A stretch of DNA of 64,000 bases from Heliomicrobium undosum (GCF_009877425.1 NZ_WXEY01000001.1:310001-374000), one strand, 5' to 3'. Numbered from the stretch's first letter, positions 16,639 to 25,356 are shown. The notes: generated from the sequence alone by a model not told the origin. Numbers and translations are program-made.

Positions 16639-17496
16639 TTACTCCCCTTCGCGCAGACAGAGGAGAAAGGTCCCCTCTCCGCCGGCTGCCGCAGGCAGAC
16701 GGAATCTTCCTTCCGGTGTGGCCACCTCCACCATCTCGCCGGTGCGAGCCACCACCCGGCCCAGCAGGATGCGCCGCTTGCCGACAAAGTCAGCCACCTC
16801 GCTGTTGGCGGGCCGCGCCAGCAGTTCCTCCGGCGTCCCGTCCTGGACGACCCGCCCGGCAGACAGCATCACCGCCCGGTCAGCCAGCAGGAAGACCTCT
16901 TCCATCACATGGGTGACGACGACAGCGGTGATCCCCTCTTCCTTGATCACGGCGCGCAGTTCCCGGCAGAGGGCTTCCCGCGTCGGCGGGTCGAGGGAGG
17001 CGAAGGGTTCGTCCAACAAAAACAGTTCCGGACCGCAGGCTAACGCTCTGGCCAAGGCCACCCGCTGGGCCTCGCCGCCGGAGAGATGGCGCGCCTGCCG
17101 CTCCAGGAGTGGTTCTACGCCGAAACGTGCGGCCCAGCGGCGAACAATCGGGTCGATCTCCGACCGCCGGAACTTGCGGATGCGCAACCCTGCAGCGATG
17201 TTTTCGTAGACCGTTGTCTGAAAAAGGCAGGGGCTTTGAAAGACCATGGCCATCTGCCGCCGGAGCGCCAGCAGATCGCGCCCGCCGAGCGATTGCCCAC
17301 GGAAGCAGACCGTGCCGGCTGTCGGCTTTTCCAGCCCGTGCAGGACTTTCAGCAAGGTGCTCTTGCCGGCGCCGTTGGGACCGATAATGGCCGTGATCTC
17401 GCCGTCGCGAAAATGCAGTTTATCGATTTGCAGCAGGCTGCGGCGGCTTTTGACCACCTCGACCTTTTCCAAGGCGGCGCAGATCTCCGGGTTCAT
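16639..17496 (-). CDS. tupC: Tungstate ABC transporter, ATP-binding protein
   Basis: A 285-residue ABC ATPase: Walker A GPNGAGKST (near residues 39-47), Q-loop MVFQSP, signature LSGGEAQR, Walker B LFLLDEP and H-loop VVVTHVMEE. A short C-terminal extension (GRVVARTGEMVEVATPEGRF) resembles a TOBE-type regulatory half-domain that could sense the oxyanion. It starts at ATG 17496 and overlaps the permease stop (ATGA). An open frame continues upstream to 18276, but that part only reads across the permease gene in another frame. Confidence 0.92.
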   Translation of the reverse strand: MNPEICAALEKVEVVKSRRSLLQIDKLHFRDGEITAIIGPNGAGKSTLLKVLHGLEKPTAGTVCFRGQSLGGRDLLALRRQMAMVFQSPCLFQTTVYENIAAGLRIRKFRRSEIDPIVRRWAARFGVEPLLERQARHLSGGEAQRVALARALACGPELFLLDEPFASLDPPTREALCRELRAVIKEEGITAVVVTHVMEEVFLLADRAVMLSAGRVVQDGTPEELLARPANSEVADFVGKRRILLGRVVARTGEMVEVATPEGRFRLPAAAGGEGTFLLCLREGE

Positions 17497-18191
17497 CCCA
17501 TTCGCCTCCCCTGTTGAATGACCGTCAGCACCAAGGTTACACCATAGGCAAGAGCGAGCAAAATCAGACTGAGCGCGATGGCCACATCGAGGTTGCCCTT
17601 CGAGACCTCCATCACCGTCGCCGTCGTCAAGACCCGAGTCAACCCTTTCACATTGCCGCCTACCATCATAGAGGCGCCCACTTCGGAGACGACGCCGCCG
17701 AAGCCGGCGATGACTGCCGCTAGGATCGACAGCCGCGCCTCCTGGATCAAACGCCAGTAAACCTGCCACCGCGTCGCGCCGAGGGAAAGGATCTGCAGGC
17801 GCAGGTTCGGATCCAACTGTTCGATGGCAGCAAAGGTGAGGCCCATGACGATAGGCGAGGCGATCACCGCCTGGGCGATGATCATGGCCGCCGGCGTGTA
17901 GAGCAGGCCCAGCAACCCCAAGGGGCCGCTGCGCCAGAGCATGATCGTCACGAAAAGGCCCACCACGACGGGAGGCAGCCCCATGCCGGTGTTGACAAGG
18001 CTGACGACGACCGCCTTGCCCGGAAAGCGGGATTGGGCCAGCAAAACGCCGAGGGGTACACCGATGAGCACGCTGATCAGCGTGGCCAACCCGGAAACAC
18101 GCAATGTCAACAAGGTGACCGCCCAGACCTCGGGATCGCCCTGAATCAGAAGCCGGATCGCTTGTCCAACGCCCTCGATGATCAGATCCAC
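17493..18191 (-). CDS. tupB: Tungstate ABC transporter, permease
   Basis: A 232-residue inner-membrane permease with five to six hydrophobic helices and the binding-protein-dependent transport loop SLGATRWQVYWRLIQEARLSILAAV, the EAA motif that docks on the ATPase. GTG start with GAGGTG 5 nt upstream. First gene of the tupB-tupC-tupA set and downstream of the ModE-like regulator gene on the same strand, separated from it by a terminator. Confidence 0.92.
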   Translation of the reverse strand: MDLIIEGVGQAIRLLIQGDPEVWAVTLLTLRVSGLATLISVLIGVPLGVLLAQSRFPGKAVVVSLVNTGMGLPPVVVGLFVTIMLWRSGPLGLLGLLYTPAAMIIAQAVIASPIVMGLTFAAIEQLDPNLRLQILSLGATRWQVYWRLIQEARLSILAAVIAGFGGVVSEVGASMMVGGNVKGLTRVLTTATVMEVSKGNLDVAIALSLILLALAYGVTLVLTVIQQGRRMG

Positions 18192-18202
18192 AGGCCCACC
18201 TC

Positions 18203-18216
18203 TGCTTTGCGAAGCA
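18203..18216. promoter_or_regulatory. small dyad upstream of tupB
   Basis: TGCTTTGCGAAGCA followed by an AT-rich CATATATTATTC in the tupB promoter region (18192-18311). It could be an operator for the neighbouring ModE-like regulator, but it does not match a ModE box I can recall precisely. Confidence 0.25.
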
Positions 18217-18311
18217 TATATTATTCATTCTCCGCACGTTGAGAAAATCCTCCCATGACGTTTCTATTGTGATCACAGAGAGAGAAAATGTCTAGACCAG
18301 ACAGGCTAGAT

Positions 18312-18346
18312 AAAAAGCAAGCCCCGTCGACTGATTCGGCGGGGCT
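18312..18346 (-). terminator. intrinsic terminator after the ModE-like gene
   Basis: Arms AAGCCCCG and CGGGGCTT, with a minus-strand TGCTTTTTAT tract. Confidence 0.8.
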
Positions 18347-18363
18347 TATGCTTGACAGCGGTC

Positions 18364-18822
18364 TTAATCAGATGGGATTGCATGCTGAATATCGTCTGTT
18401 TTGGGATGAAGCGGGACAGGCGAGGGAGCTTTTGGGGGGAGCGACTCGATTAACCCGCGCAGGTGTTTGTGAAAGAGGTCCTCGACGGACGCCTGGGATG
18501 CCCGGTTGAACTCCTGGAACTGCCGCAGCAGCGCCCTTCCTGTTTCGGTGAGGGCCGCGCCATGCTCCCGGTGGCCGGGAAAGCGTTCAACCAGTTTTAG
18601 CCCGAGCCGCCCTTCCGTCGTCGTCACCTTGCCCCAGGCGGCGCGGTAGGACATGCCCATCCGGGCCGCCGCCTGGCTGATCGACCCTGTTTCTTCGATA
18701 GCCTCCAACAGGCGCATGCGCCCCTGGCTGAAGACCACCTCTCCCCGGACTTCGACCCAGATCTTGCAGTTCACTTTCGTCTCAAGTTGTTCCGGCGCAG
18801 TCATAACATCCTTCGCTTCCAT
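18364..18822 (-). CDS. ModE-like winged-helix regulator
   Basis: About 152 residues. It corresponds to the DNA-binding half of ModE (LysR-type winged helix): VFSQGRMRLLEAIEETGSISQAAARMGMSYRAAWGKV, then ALTETGRALLRQF. It lacks the C-terminal molbindin (TOBE) domains of full ModE, so oxyanion sensing would need another partner. Immediate proximity to the tungstate transporter suggests control of that operon. Start uncertain: ATG 18822 has GGGAG 8 nt upstream, but 18837 and 18804 are possible. Confidence 0.78.
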   Translation of the reverse strand: MEAKDVMTAPEQLETKVNCKIWVEVRGEVVFSQGRMRLLEAIEETGSISQAAARMGMSYRAAWGKVTTTEGRLGLKLVERFPGHREHGAALTETGRALLRQFQEFNRASQASVEDLFHKHLRGLIESLPPKAPSPVPLHPKTDDIQHAIPSD

Positions 18823-18909
18823 GGCGTCGACTCCCATCAGAACCCCCGTCGACTGGGATTCCTGTGTCCACTATTCTGTCCGGAAGCGCCTATTTCCTGC
18901 CGGAAAGTA

Positions 18910-20499
18910 TCAGATGGGCAGCGCCAGTTCCGCCTGGGCAGCCAGCCGGTATGCGGCCGCATAGGCGCGGTTGCACGTTTCGATCGTGCGGCGCGTCCGC
19001 CGGAACCCCTGGTCCTGGAGCTTGCGATCCGGGATGAGCTCGATCGTGTTGGCCGGCTCTGTCCGGATTTTGCCTTCCAGGTGTTCAAAAAGGTCAAAGG
19101 GGATGATCAGACAGCCCAGAAGGATACGCCAGTCCGCTTCGGTCAGTTTTTCCACGGACTCATACCCTTCGACGACGTAGATCGCCTCTTTCCAACCGTC
19201 TCGGGAACTGCGGACGATATTGCTGATGAACTGGGCCAATTCGGTGACGGCAATGTCGCAGCGGCAGTGATTGAACCGGTCAACCCAAAAGGTCCGTTGC
19301 GTCTTCAAGAGCGACGCCGCTCCATAGTCGCCATGGCAGAGGGCGCCTTCCTGCTCCGTTTGCTTCCGCTTCTCCTGGTAGGCGGCCTCCATCCAGGCAA
19401 ATCCCTTTTCGCCCCGTTCCGTCAACTTGGGCAGGTTTTCCCGCAACAGGTGATCACTGTCAGAGAAAAAGCGCTGCCGCCCCACCATGGCCAGCCAGTC
19501 GGCGGCGACCTGGCGTCCCCAGGCAAACTGCCCGGGGATGTCGAGCGGCGCAGCGACCGATGGCTCGACAGGCTGAAACCCCCGTCCGCCGCGGTGCAGC
19601 AAGGCAAGGGATCGTCCGGCCTCCTGCAGATCCCGGCTGGCATCCAGCTTTGCAGAACGTCCGGGGAGCTTGTTGTATAGGTAGTAGGCGCGGTCGCCCC
19701 AGGGGATGACCCTCTCGCCGTACTTGGACACACGCGGTTCAGGGCATTGGGTGAAGCCCTTTTCTCTCAGGTGCTTGAGCGCCGCTGTAATGTTCCGCCC
19801 CCGTTGCAACGCCTTTTCCCCTTCCAGGAACTCGACGCGCAGGGGGCCTCTGTCCGTTTCCGCCAAGAGCCTTCCGCCCTGCCGGTGCAGCGAGCGCAAG
19901 GTCAGGTCATACTCAGCCAGCAAGTCGACCAGCGTTTCCCTTTCGGCGCGGAGATCCGGCGCTAGGGAGGCGTTGCCCGAAAGCGCAGGTTCGTTGCGGG
20001 AAAACGCATCGTTTCCGACCGTCATGGCATTCCCCAAACTTGCTTCGCCTTCAGCCGGCATGCTCTTGCCGGCGACCGCTTCGTCACCGGTGATCACTTC
20101 GTTTTCGAACACGTCTTCAGTGAGCGCCGCGTCTCCGGCAAGCGCTGTGGCCGCCTCTTTTTCACCGCCTATCCTGACGGTACTCGGTTCCGCTTCCGCG
20201 AGACCCTGTTCCCACACAAAGGGCGGCAACGGTGTGTCCGGGAAGATCTCTTCCAATGGCTCCAAGTCCAAGGGAGGAAGGGGGTTGCCATATCCGACGG
20301 GGTTTGCGGTCAACACAGTTCCCTCAATGGGCTGGGAATCATCGAACAAAGGATTCTCGAGATCCGGGATATCATCACGCTGGTCCGCCAGCGTCCCGGC
20401 CCGTTCCGGCGAACGCCGTTCCGACCGGCGCGTCCTGGCCTTTCGGGCGTTGCTTTGAAATCGGGGATCCACCCCGACATAACGATCGACGACCAGCAA
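18910..20499 (-). CDS. CotS-like spore-coat protein with long acidic N-terminus, degenerate kinase site
   Basis: 529 residues. Residues 1-180 are basic then acidic and low-complexity, with alternating Glu/Ala/Asn. From about 185 on it has the CotS fold (LLAEYDLTLRSLHRQGGRLLAETDRGPLRVEFLEG). The expected catalytic loop reads CHGDYGAASLL, lacking the conserved Asn, and the metal-binding DxD is replaced by VDRFNHCR, so this is probably a pseudokinase. TTG start with GGAGGTG 9 nt upstream. It lies directly behind the next coat gene (19-nt gap). Likely a structural coat protein. Confidence 0.75.
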   Translation of the reverse strand: MLVVDRYVGVDPRFQSNARKARTRRSERRSPERAGTLADQRDDIPDLENPLFDDSQPIEGTVLTANPVGYGNPLPPLDLEPLEEIFPDTPLPPFVWEQGLAEAEPSTVRIGGEKEAATALAGDAALTEDVFENEVITGDEAVAGKSMPAEGEASLGNAMTVGNDAFSRNEPALSGNASLAPDLRAERETLVDLLAEYDLTLRSLHRQGGRLLAETDRGPLRVEFLEGEKALQRGRNITAALKHLREKGFTQCPEPRVSKYGERVIPWGDRAYYLYNKLPGRSAKLDASRDLQEAGRSLALLHRGGRGFQPVEPSVAAPLDIPGQFAWGRQVAADWLAMVGRQRFFSDSDHLLRENLPKLTERGEKGFAWMEAAYQEKRKQTEQEGALCHGDYGAASLLKTQRTFWVDRFNHCRCDIAVTELAQFISNIVRSSRDGWKEAIYVVEGYESVEKLTEADWRILLGCLIIPFDLFEHLEGKIRTEPANTIELIPDRKLQDQGFRRTRRTIETCNRAYAAAYRLAAQAELALPI

Positions 20500-20518
20500 A
20501 TTCTGTCACCTCCACCGG

Positions 20519-21532
20519 TTAATTGCCAGTTCCCAAGTGTCTTTCCAGAGAGGCCACAAAGTCCTGCCTTCCTGCTTCCTCGGCGATCTCCCTGCGCAGC
20601 AGTTCTGGCGTCGACGGTTCTCCGGCGCCCCGGTAATGACCGGCCACGAGCGACCAAAAGCGCTGTGGGAATTCTAGCAACCCCGCAAGCAATTCCCGGT
20701 CTCCCGTTCCCAGGTTTCCTGTTTCTCGGTAGGCGTCGATGATTTGCATCCCCGACTCCACATCCCATCGGCCGCGAGCATCGGCCACTCTGCGCAAAAA
20801 TTGGGCCAGTTCCGCCGCCGGCAGATCGGGTCCGCAACTGTCCCAACCGGTGACCGCCAGCCGGGCGCCATCGAGGTGAAGATTGCCCTCTCGCCAGTCA
20901 CGGTGGCAGATCGTCCAGCCGGCCTCGCCCGACGGCTTTACCATGGTGTCGGCGACGCGACGCAAGGCCCGGGTAGCTTTTTGTTCAAATTCGGGTCCCC
21001 ACTCTTTGAGCAACCTGTCGACTTCACTCGTTTGGCGCTTCATCTGCGCCAGTTGCCGGTACCATTGCAGCGCCTCGCGGCGGTCTGCCAGGGTTTTCAG
21101 CAACCGGCTGACCTTCTGCGCATCTTTTTCCCGTCCACCGTGGAATCCGGCGCCGCTCCAGTGGATGGCTGCCAGTGTCCGAGCCGCCTGCCGCAGGTCG
21201 TCGTCGCGCTGAAAGTCTGTGCTTCGGCCAGGCAGCCAGTCGGTGAGGACATAGGTATAGGGGCCCCGCTGGGCAAAGGGGCGCCCATCGCGGGTGCGGA
21301 TGAACCGGCTGGCCCGCCGGAAGCCGCGCTCGGCCAAGTGTTCCAGCATGGCATGCGTCTCGGCGACCCGATCGGCTTTTTCCTCATGCCGGTAGAAGGC
21401 TTTGATGCCCCGGTTCGTTTCTAGACGCCAAAAATTCCCCTGTCGATCAGCCGCTGTCACTGTATAGGGATACTCCTGCAACGCGTCCATGTCCCATTTG
21501 GACAGTTTCGGGCTTTCCTGCCCGTCTCGCAT
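20519..21532 (-). CDS. CotS-family spore-coat protein with kinase fold
   Basis: About 337 residues, CotS family. N-lobe WRLETNRGIKAFYRHEEK; hinge YVLTDWLPGRSTDF; catalytic loop ICHRDWREGNLHLD, which keeps HxDxxxxN; the following segment LAVTGWDSCGPD has Asp only at the shifted metal position. Start ATG 21532, with GGGGAG 6 nt upstream. First gene of a two-gene coat operon, preceded by a late mother-cell-type promoter candidate at 21575-21605. Confidence 0.8.
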   Translation of the reverse strand: MRDGQESPKLSKWDMDALQEYPYTVTAADRQGNFWRLETNRGIKAFYRHEEKADRVAETHAMLEHLAERGFRRASRFIRTRDGRPFAQRGPYTYVLTDWLPGRSTDFQRDDDLRQAARTLAAIHWSGAGFHGGREKDAQKVSRLLKTLADRREALQWYRQLAQMKRQTSEVDRLLKEWGPEFEQKATRALRRVADTMVKPSGEAGWTICHRDWREGNLHLDGARLAVTGWDSCGPDLPAAELAQFLRRVADARGRWDVESGMQIIDAYRETGNLGTGDRELLAGLLEFPQRFWSLVAGHYRGAGEPSTPELLRREIAEEAGRQDFVASLERHLGTGN

Positions 21533-21574
21533 GGTCATCTCCCCTTTCCGGAGTGCCGGAGCCAGGATTGATGC

Positions 21575-21605
21575 CATAGTATGCGGGAGACCCTTTAACG
21601 GTGAC
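21575..21605 (-). promoter_or_regulatory. candidate sigma-K-type promoter of the CotS operon
   Basis: Minus strand: a -35 ACC (within GTCACC) and a -10 CATACTATG separated by 16-17 bp, close to the sigma-K consensus (AC, CATAnnnTA). It lies about 40 nt before the chosen CotS start, as expected for a coat gene. Confidence 0.4.
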
Positions 21606-21630
21606 AACGCAAAATACAAGCGCCGGGGAA

Positions 21631-21668
21631 AAGGAAATCCCCAAGCTCTATGCAGAGAACTTGGGGAT
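21631..21668 (-). terminator. intrinsic terminator after the activase gene
   Basis: Arms ATCCCCAAG (21637-21645) and CTTGGGGAT (21660-21668), followed on the minus strand by TTTCCTTTTCC. Confidence 0.75.
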
Positions 21669-21725
21669 GTTTATGCGCGAAGATCGAGGGGCCTGTCTTC
21701 CTCTTTTTGATTGCGGCACCGGAGG

Positions 21726-22850
21726 TCATCCTTGCTGTAGTTCTGCTGCTGCCTCAGCGGCGCGTTCTGTCTGAATGACAGACAGGGAGTTCTCCCACTT
21801 GCCGCAGCGATCACCCCAGCGGGCGATAGGCCGCTCGGACTCGACGATCTCGATGACCTCGCAGAGGTTCGGGCAGTCGCCGCATTCCCAGGAACCGGCC
21901 CGTACATCCTCGCTAGCCATGGCGAAACCTTTAAACCGCGTGAGTCCGCTGGCGCGCTGGACCGCCTCACGGGCGAGCAGCGCCGCGCCGACAGCGCCCA
22001 TGACCTTATGGTGTTCCGGCACGACCACAGGGTGGTCGAGGGCTTTTTCAAAGGCCCGCTTCATGCCTGCGTTCGCCGCCACGCCGCCTTGGAACACGAT
22101 GGGCGCTTCGAGGGTCTTGCCTTTGCCCAGGTTGTTGAGGAAGTTGCGCACCAGGGCTTCACAAAGGCCGGCGATGATGTCCGGCAGGGCATGGCCCATC
22201 TGCTGCTTGTGGATCATGTCTGACTCGGCGAAGACGGAGCAGCGACCGGCGATGCGCACCGGGTGATCGGCCTGCTCAGCCAGCCCTCCGAACTCTTCGA
22301 TGGGCAGTTGCAGCCGCGACGCCTGCTGGTCGAGGAAAGAGCCGGTTCCGGCGGCGCAGACCGTGTTCATGGCGAAATCGGAGACGACGCCGTCACGGAG
22401 AAGGATCAATTTGGAGTCCTGCCCGCCGATCTCCAGAATCGTGCGGACGCCGGGCACGAGTTGACCGGCTGCCACAGCGTGGGCGGTGATCTCGTTTTTC
22501 ACCACATCAGCGCCGAGGACCACCGAGGCGAGGCTGCGGGCCGAACCGGTCGTCCCCACCCCGCCGATCTGCTCATCAGCGTAACGCCGGGCTAGATCGG
22601 CCAGGCCTTTTTGAATCATTTCAAGGGGACGGCCCTGGGTACGCAGGTAGTGGGCCTCCCGCACCTCGCCATTTTCGCTCAGGAGGACGAGATTCGTCGA
22701 TACGGAACCGACATCGACGCCAAGGTAGTATCGCTCACCGGCGCTTGGCCGCTGGGTGTTTAATCCTTGGTTGTTTATCGGATGCGTGTTTTGCGGTTGG
22801 TCGTTTTGCCTTTGGGTATGTTGCTGCTGATTTTTTTGCTTACGGGTCAT
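21726..22850 (-). CDS. Acyl-CoA dehydratase activase (BadF/HgdC-type ASKHA ATPase)
   Basis: 374 residues. An ASKHA ATPase with YYLGVDVGSVSTNLVLL (phosphate 1), ILEIGGQDSKLI (phosphate 2) and VFQGGVAANAGM (adenosine), plus VCAAGTGSFLDQQASRL with the cysteine that holds the shared 4Fe-4S cluster in 2-hydroxyacyl-CoA dehydratase activators. An unusual C-terminal tail carries extra cysteines (CGDCPNLCEV...RCGKW), a second possible metal site. It overlaps by 4 bp the partner gene upstream. No classic dehydratase subunits are adjacent, so the real substrate of this family member is unknown. Confidence 0.8.
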   Translation of the reverse strand: MTRKQKNQQQHTQRQNDQPQNTHPINNQGLNTQRPSAGERYYLGVDVGSVSTNLVLLSENGEVREAHYLRTQGRPLEMIQKGLADLARRYADEQIGGVGTTGSARSLASVVLGADVVKNEITAHAVAAGQLVPGVRTILEIGGQDSKLILLRDGVVSDFAMNTVCAAGTGSFLDQQASRLQLPIEEFGGLAEQADHPVRIAGRCSVFAESDMIHKQQMGHALPDIIAGLCEALVRNFLNNLGKGKTLEAPIVFQGGVAANAGMKRAFEKALDHPVVVPEHHKVMGAVGAALLAREAVQRASGLTRFKGFAMASEDVRAGSWECGDCPNLCEVIEIVESERPIARWGDRCGKWENSLSVIQTERAAEAAAELQQG

Positions 22851-23944
22851 CTTGCCGCCTGCTCCTTCCTCTGCTTGCGCCGCTCCAGCATGTCCACGAA
22901 GGCCTCCAGCCGGGTCATTAGCCCGGCGTCGCCCGTCTGCTCGTCCACATAGATGGTCAGGATCGGGATGTCGTAGTCCTTTTCCACCTGGGGAAGGATG
23001 GACTGGGCCACGATCTCGGGCATGCAGGTGAGCGGCCCCACCTGGATCACGCCGTCAAATCCTTCCTGGGCATACTCGATGGCGCCGCCGACCGACTCCT
23101 GACCGTGGCCGCCGACGGCGCAACTCAGATAGGGCGCCGCCAGCTTGCGTGTCCGGTGATGGCCTTTTACGGGAAGTATCCCTTTAAATAGGTGTTCGTT
23201 CACCCATTCGCTCAGGTAGAGGGAACGGCTGACCTCGACGCCGAGGCGTCCCAGGCTTTTTTCCATAAAGCCATTGGAATAGGGCTCCAGGACGGTGAAG
23301 ATCTCGCCGACGATGCCGATCCGCACGGGCCGCAAGGCATGATCAAGCGGAAGGGCGGCCATGCGGGTCAACGCATCGTCGCGGCATTGCCGGATCTCCT
23401 TCACAGAGCTTGCCGCGTCGATGGCGTCGCGCCCCGACTGATAGAGGCGATCCACATCGCCCCGGTTCAACTCGCGGCAACGCAGGCGAGAGGCCTGCCG
23501 CTCCAGGTCATCAAGGGCCTGACACTTGACGTAGGCGATGCGGATCGCCTTGATGACGCGCCACCAGGAGTGGGCGCCGGTGAGGACTTTGATCCGGTTG
23601 AGCAGTTCTCCGATATGGTTGTCCGGCGGTTCCAGGACGACCATGCGCAGGTCGATCCCCATGTCAACCAGGATCTCCCGCTGGACCTGGTTGTAGTAAC
23701 CGAAGCGGCAGGGGCCGATCCCGCCGGCCATGACGACTGTATCGGCGCCCCGCTCCGCCGCTTCGATGAAGTTGCCGATATTGATCTTCAGAGGAAGACA
23801 GGCCGATTCCGGCGCATAGCGGACCCCCAGTGAGAGGGTGCGCTTGGTGATCGGCGGCGGGGGAATGACTTCGAGGTCGAGTTCCTCCAGCAGCGCCTTG
23901 ACGACGATGTCCATGTTGCCCATGTGGGGGAAGGTGACTTTCAT
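22847..23944 (-). CDS. Activase-associated protein, 2-hydroxyglutaryl-CoA dehydratase-like (DUF2229-related)
   Basis: 365 residues related to the dehydratase D-component. It begins MKVTFPHMGNMDIVVKALLE and has conserved cysteines in APESACLPLK, GGIGPCRFGYY and QVGPLTCMPEIVA, likely 4Fe-4S ligands. The end (LTIYVDEQTGDAGLMTRLEAF) is nearly the same as the end of the gene at 26791-27894, so the two are paralogous halves of one system. It is coupled to the activase by an ATGA overlap. Role unknown; widespread in Clostridia as a three-gene set with the activase. Confidence 0.72.
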   Translation of the reverse strand: MKVTFPHMGNMDIVVKALLEELDLEVIPPPPITKRTLSLGVRYAPESACLPLKINIGNFIEAAERGADTVVMAGGIGPCRFGYYNQVQREILVDMGIDLRMVVLEPPDNHIGELLNRIKVLTGAHSWWRVIKAIRIAYVKCQALDDLERQASRLRCRELNRGDVDRLYQSGRDAIDAASSVKEIRQCRDDALTRMAALPLDHALRPVRIGIVGEIFTVLEPYSNGFMEKSLGRLGVEVSRSLYLSEWVNEHLFKGILPVKGHHRTRKLAAPYLSCAVGGHGQESVGGAIEYAQEGFDGVIQVGPLTCMPEIVAQSILPQVEKDYDIPILTIYVDEQTGDAGLMTRLEAFVDMLERRKQRKEQAAR

Positions 23945-24017
23945 GCGGTGATCCCTCTATGCCTTGGTTTTGTAGGGTCTTCTTGATTCCTAGTTATCCG
24001 AACCATTCCTATTTTTA

Positions 24018-24470
24018 CAGACTTTTTTTGAGGATCCCAATTGGACGGTCGCTTGCTTCTAAATACCTCGGAAGGTGGCTGTATACGTTCAGGGTGTTCG
24101 ACGTGTTTTTATGATCCACCCACTCGTTAAGTACCTTCACTGACACACCGCCTAATCTGCCTTAACACATGAGTGTGTCAGAGGACGTGGAAGTCGGTGC
24201 TGTGTAATTCAAGCCTTCTTACAGCATAACCAAAAGCCCGGGAAAGTATCGATGGCATACTCTGTATTTCATCTCGAATTACGGAATCACCAGATAGTGA
24301 TCACGCTTTCGAAGATATCCCAGCAAATTGTCCATTTTCTTGTCGGATAATATCCTAATTTTCTTCCTTTGAGGTTTAGGCATTGTCACCTCTTTCGCTG
24401 AGTAGCAGGCCACCATTCCCCACTTGATGGCCTAGGCCAGCACTTGCTGGAGCTTCATGGTATTCTTTTC
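24018..24470 (-). pseudogene. Decayed tyrosine recombinase (integrase) remnant
   Basis: Reading the minus strand in broken frames gives, in order: AIKWGMVACYSAKEV then MPKPQRKKIRILSDKKMDNL, the core-binding/catalytic junction; DFHVL-stop-HTHVL, the HxLRHTH box with its Arg codon CGA turned to TGA; and GVSVKVLNEWVGHKN followed by TLNVYSHL, the C-terminal GH and Tyr boxes. Several stops and at least one frameshift break the gene, and the N-terminal arm domain is missing or unrecognisable. It marks a dead integrative element in the AT-rich segment splitting the activase cluster. The order and spacing of the boxes make chance resemblance very unlikely. Confidence 0.82.
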
Positions 24471-24759
24471 CCCATCGTTGTGGAGAACTCCCTCGACTTA
24501 TGAGAGGCTTCTACTCTTTGACCAGCGACGCTGATAGGGTGGTTAGAACGGCTGATTTGAAAACCAATCATTCCAATACTTGGTATAATATATCCTTCGA
24601 TTTGAACCCTATTCGCCGGATCGTACTGACGTCCAGATCTGGGTACGGTTGGGATTTGGTTTTTTTTATTTTGATAATCACTTCTCCGATTGGCGACCAG
24701 TACTGATGATACGGTTGGGATTGATAAAACGGACTCCAACAAAGGCAAGTTAATCCGGG
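24471..24759. other. Gene-free stretch, probably further integrase decay
   Basis: I see no intact gene here. A minus-strand frame leading into the integrase remnant contains SREFSTTMGKR, similar to the segment preceding the integrase core, so this may be more of the same pseudogene. TACGGTTGGGATT occurs twice (24644-24656 and 24710-24722), too short to claim as attachment sites. Confidence 0.35.
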
Positions 24760-24797
24760 AAAACGAAAAGACCCCGCGCCTCGGAATGAGGGCGGGT
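24760..24797 (-). terminator. intrinsic terminator after the HTH/replication-like gene
   Basis: Arms ACCCGCCCTC and GAGGCGCGGGGT, then TCTTTTCGTTTT on the minus strand. Confidence 0.7.
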
Positions 24798-24815
24798 TAT
24801 CTTCAATTCTTACGA

Positions 24816-25268
24816 TTAATACGGAATATCGTCGTCACTTATATCCGAACTAACGTTAACCCTTTTGCGTTTTTTCTTCTGTAAATTACCAGGTTTTTCT
24901 ATATATTCAAGACCGTACGGGCGCAAATAAGTATGAGCCACATCGTTGGGTTTCATTTGCATTCTTTCAATCAGGCCAATCTCCTCTAATTCTTTTACCC
25001 AGTTATCTATAGTCCGAGTTGACCTTTCGAAATATCTGGCAATCGTTTCGACACTTACCCACGCTTCACCGGTAAGGTTTTTCGACATCAGTCCCAGATA
25101 CACATAGAGCTTTAACGCATTTCCTGAAAGGTTCCTTAAAAGAAAAGTTTCTTTAAATGTCACAAAGATTGGGAAGAAACCAAAAAGTTCAAGCGAAGAG
25201 GTTTTCCATTTTTTGTATTCTTCGCATAAACGGTTTGCTTTCTCTTGGTTGGACATAGGACGCTTCAT
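24816..25268 (-). CDS. Winged-helix DNA-binding protein, plasmid-replication-like
   Basis: About 150 residues, AT-rich. After a charged N-terminus, ALKLYVYLGLMSKNLTGEAWVSVETIARYFERSTRTIDNWVKELEEIGLIERMQMK is a winged-helix domain of the type found in RepA_N/replisome-organiser and conjugative-element proteins. The C-terminus is a basic patch (KKKRKRV) with an acidic tail. ATG 25268 has AAGGGAGG 8 nt upstream. It stands next to a 52-bp perfect palindrome and close to the integrase remnant, so it may be a leftover replication or control gene of a mobile element. The domain call is by pattern only. Confidence 0.6.
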   Translation of the reverse strand: MKRPMSNQEKANRLCEEYKKWKTSSLELFGFFPIFVTFKETFLLRNLSGNALKLYVYLGLMSKNLTGEAWVSVETIARYFERSTRTIDNWVKELEEIGLIERMQMKPNDVAHTYLRPYGLEYIEKPGNLQKKKRKRVNVSSDISDDDIPY

Positions 25269-25356
25269 CGGTTTTTCCTCCCTTATATGCTTTAGTATAA
25301 GGGAGCGAAAAAATTTTTCCAGCAATAACCGAAAAGTTTCGTACTAACTAAACGTT

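Noticed and set aside
16639-18276. A 545-codon frame that would fuse an extra domain to TupC
   Set aside because: The first 260 codons only read across tupB in another frame. The ATGA overlap at 17493-17496 with a normal ribosome site gives the real start.
24644-24722. 13-bp direct repeats as integration attachment sites
   Set aside because: They flank only 53 bp and lie inside the remnant, not at its ends; the length is within chance for AT-biased decaying DNA.
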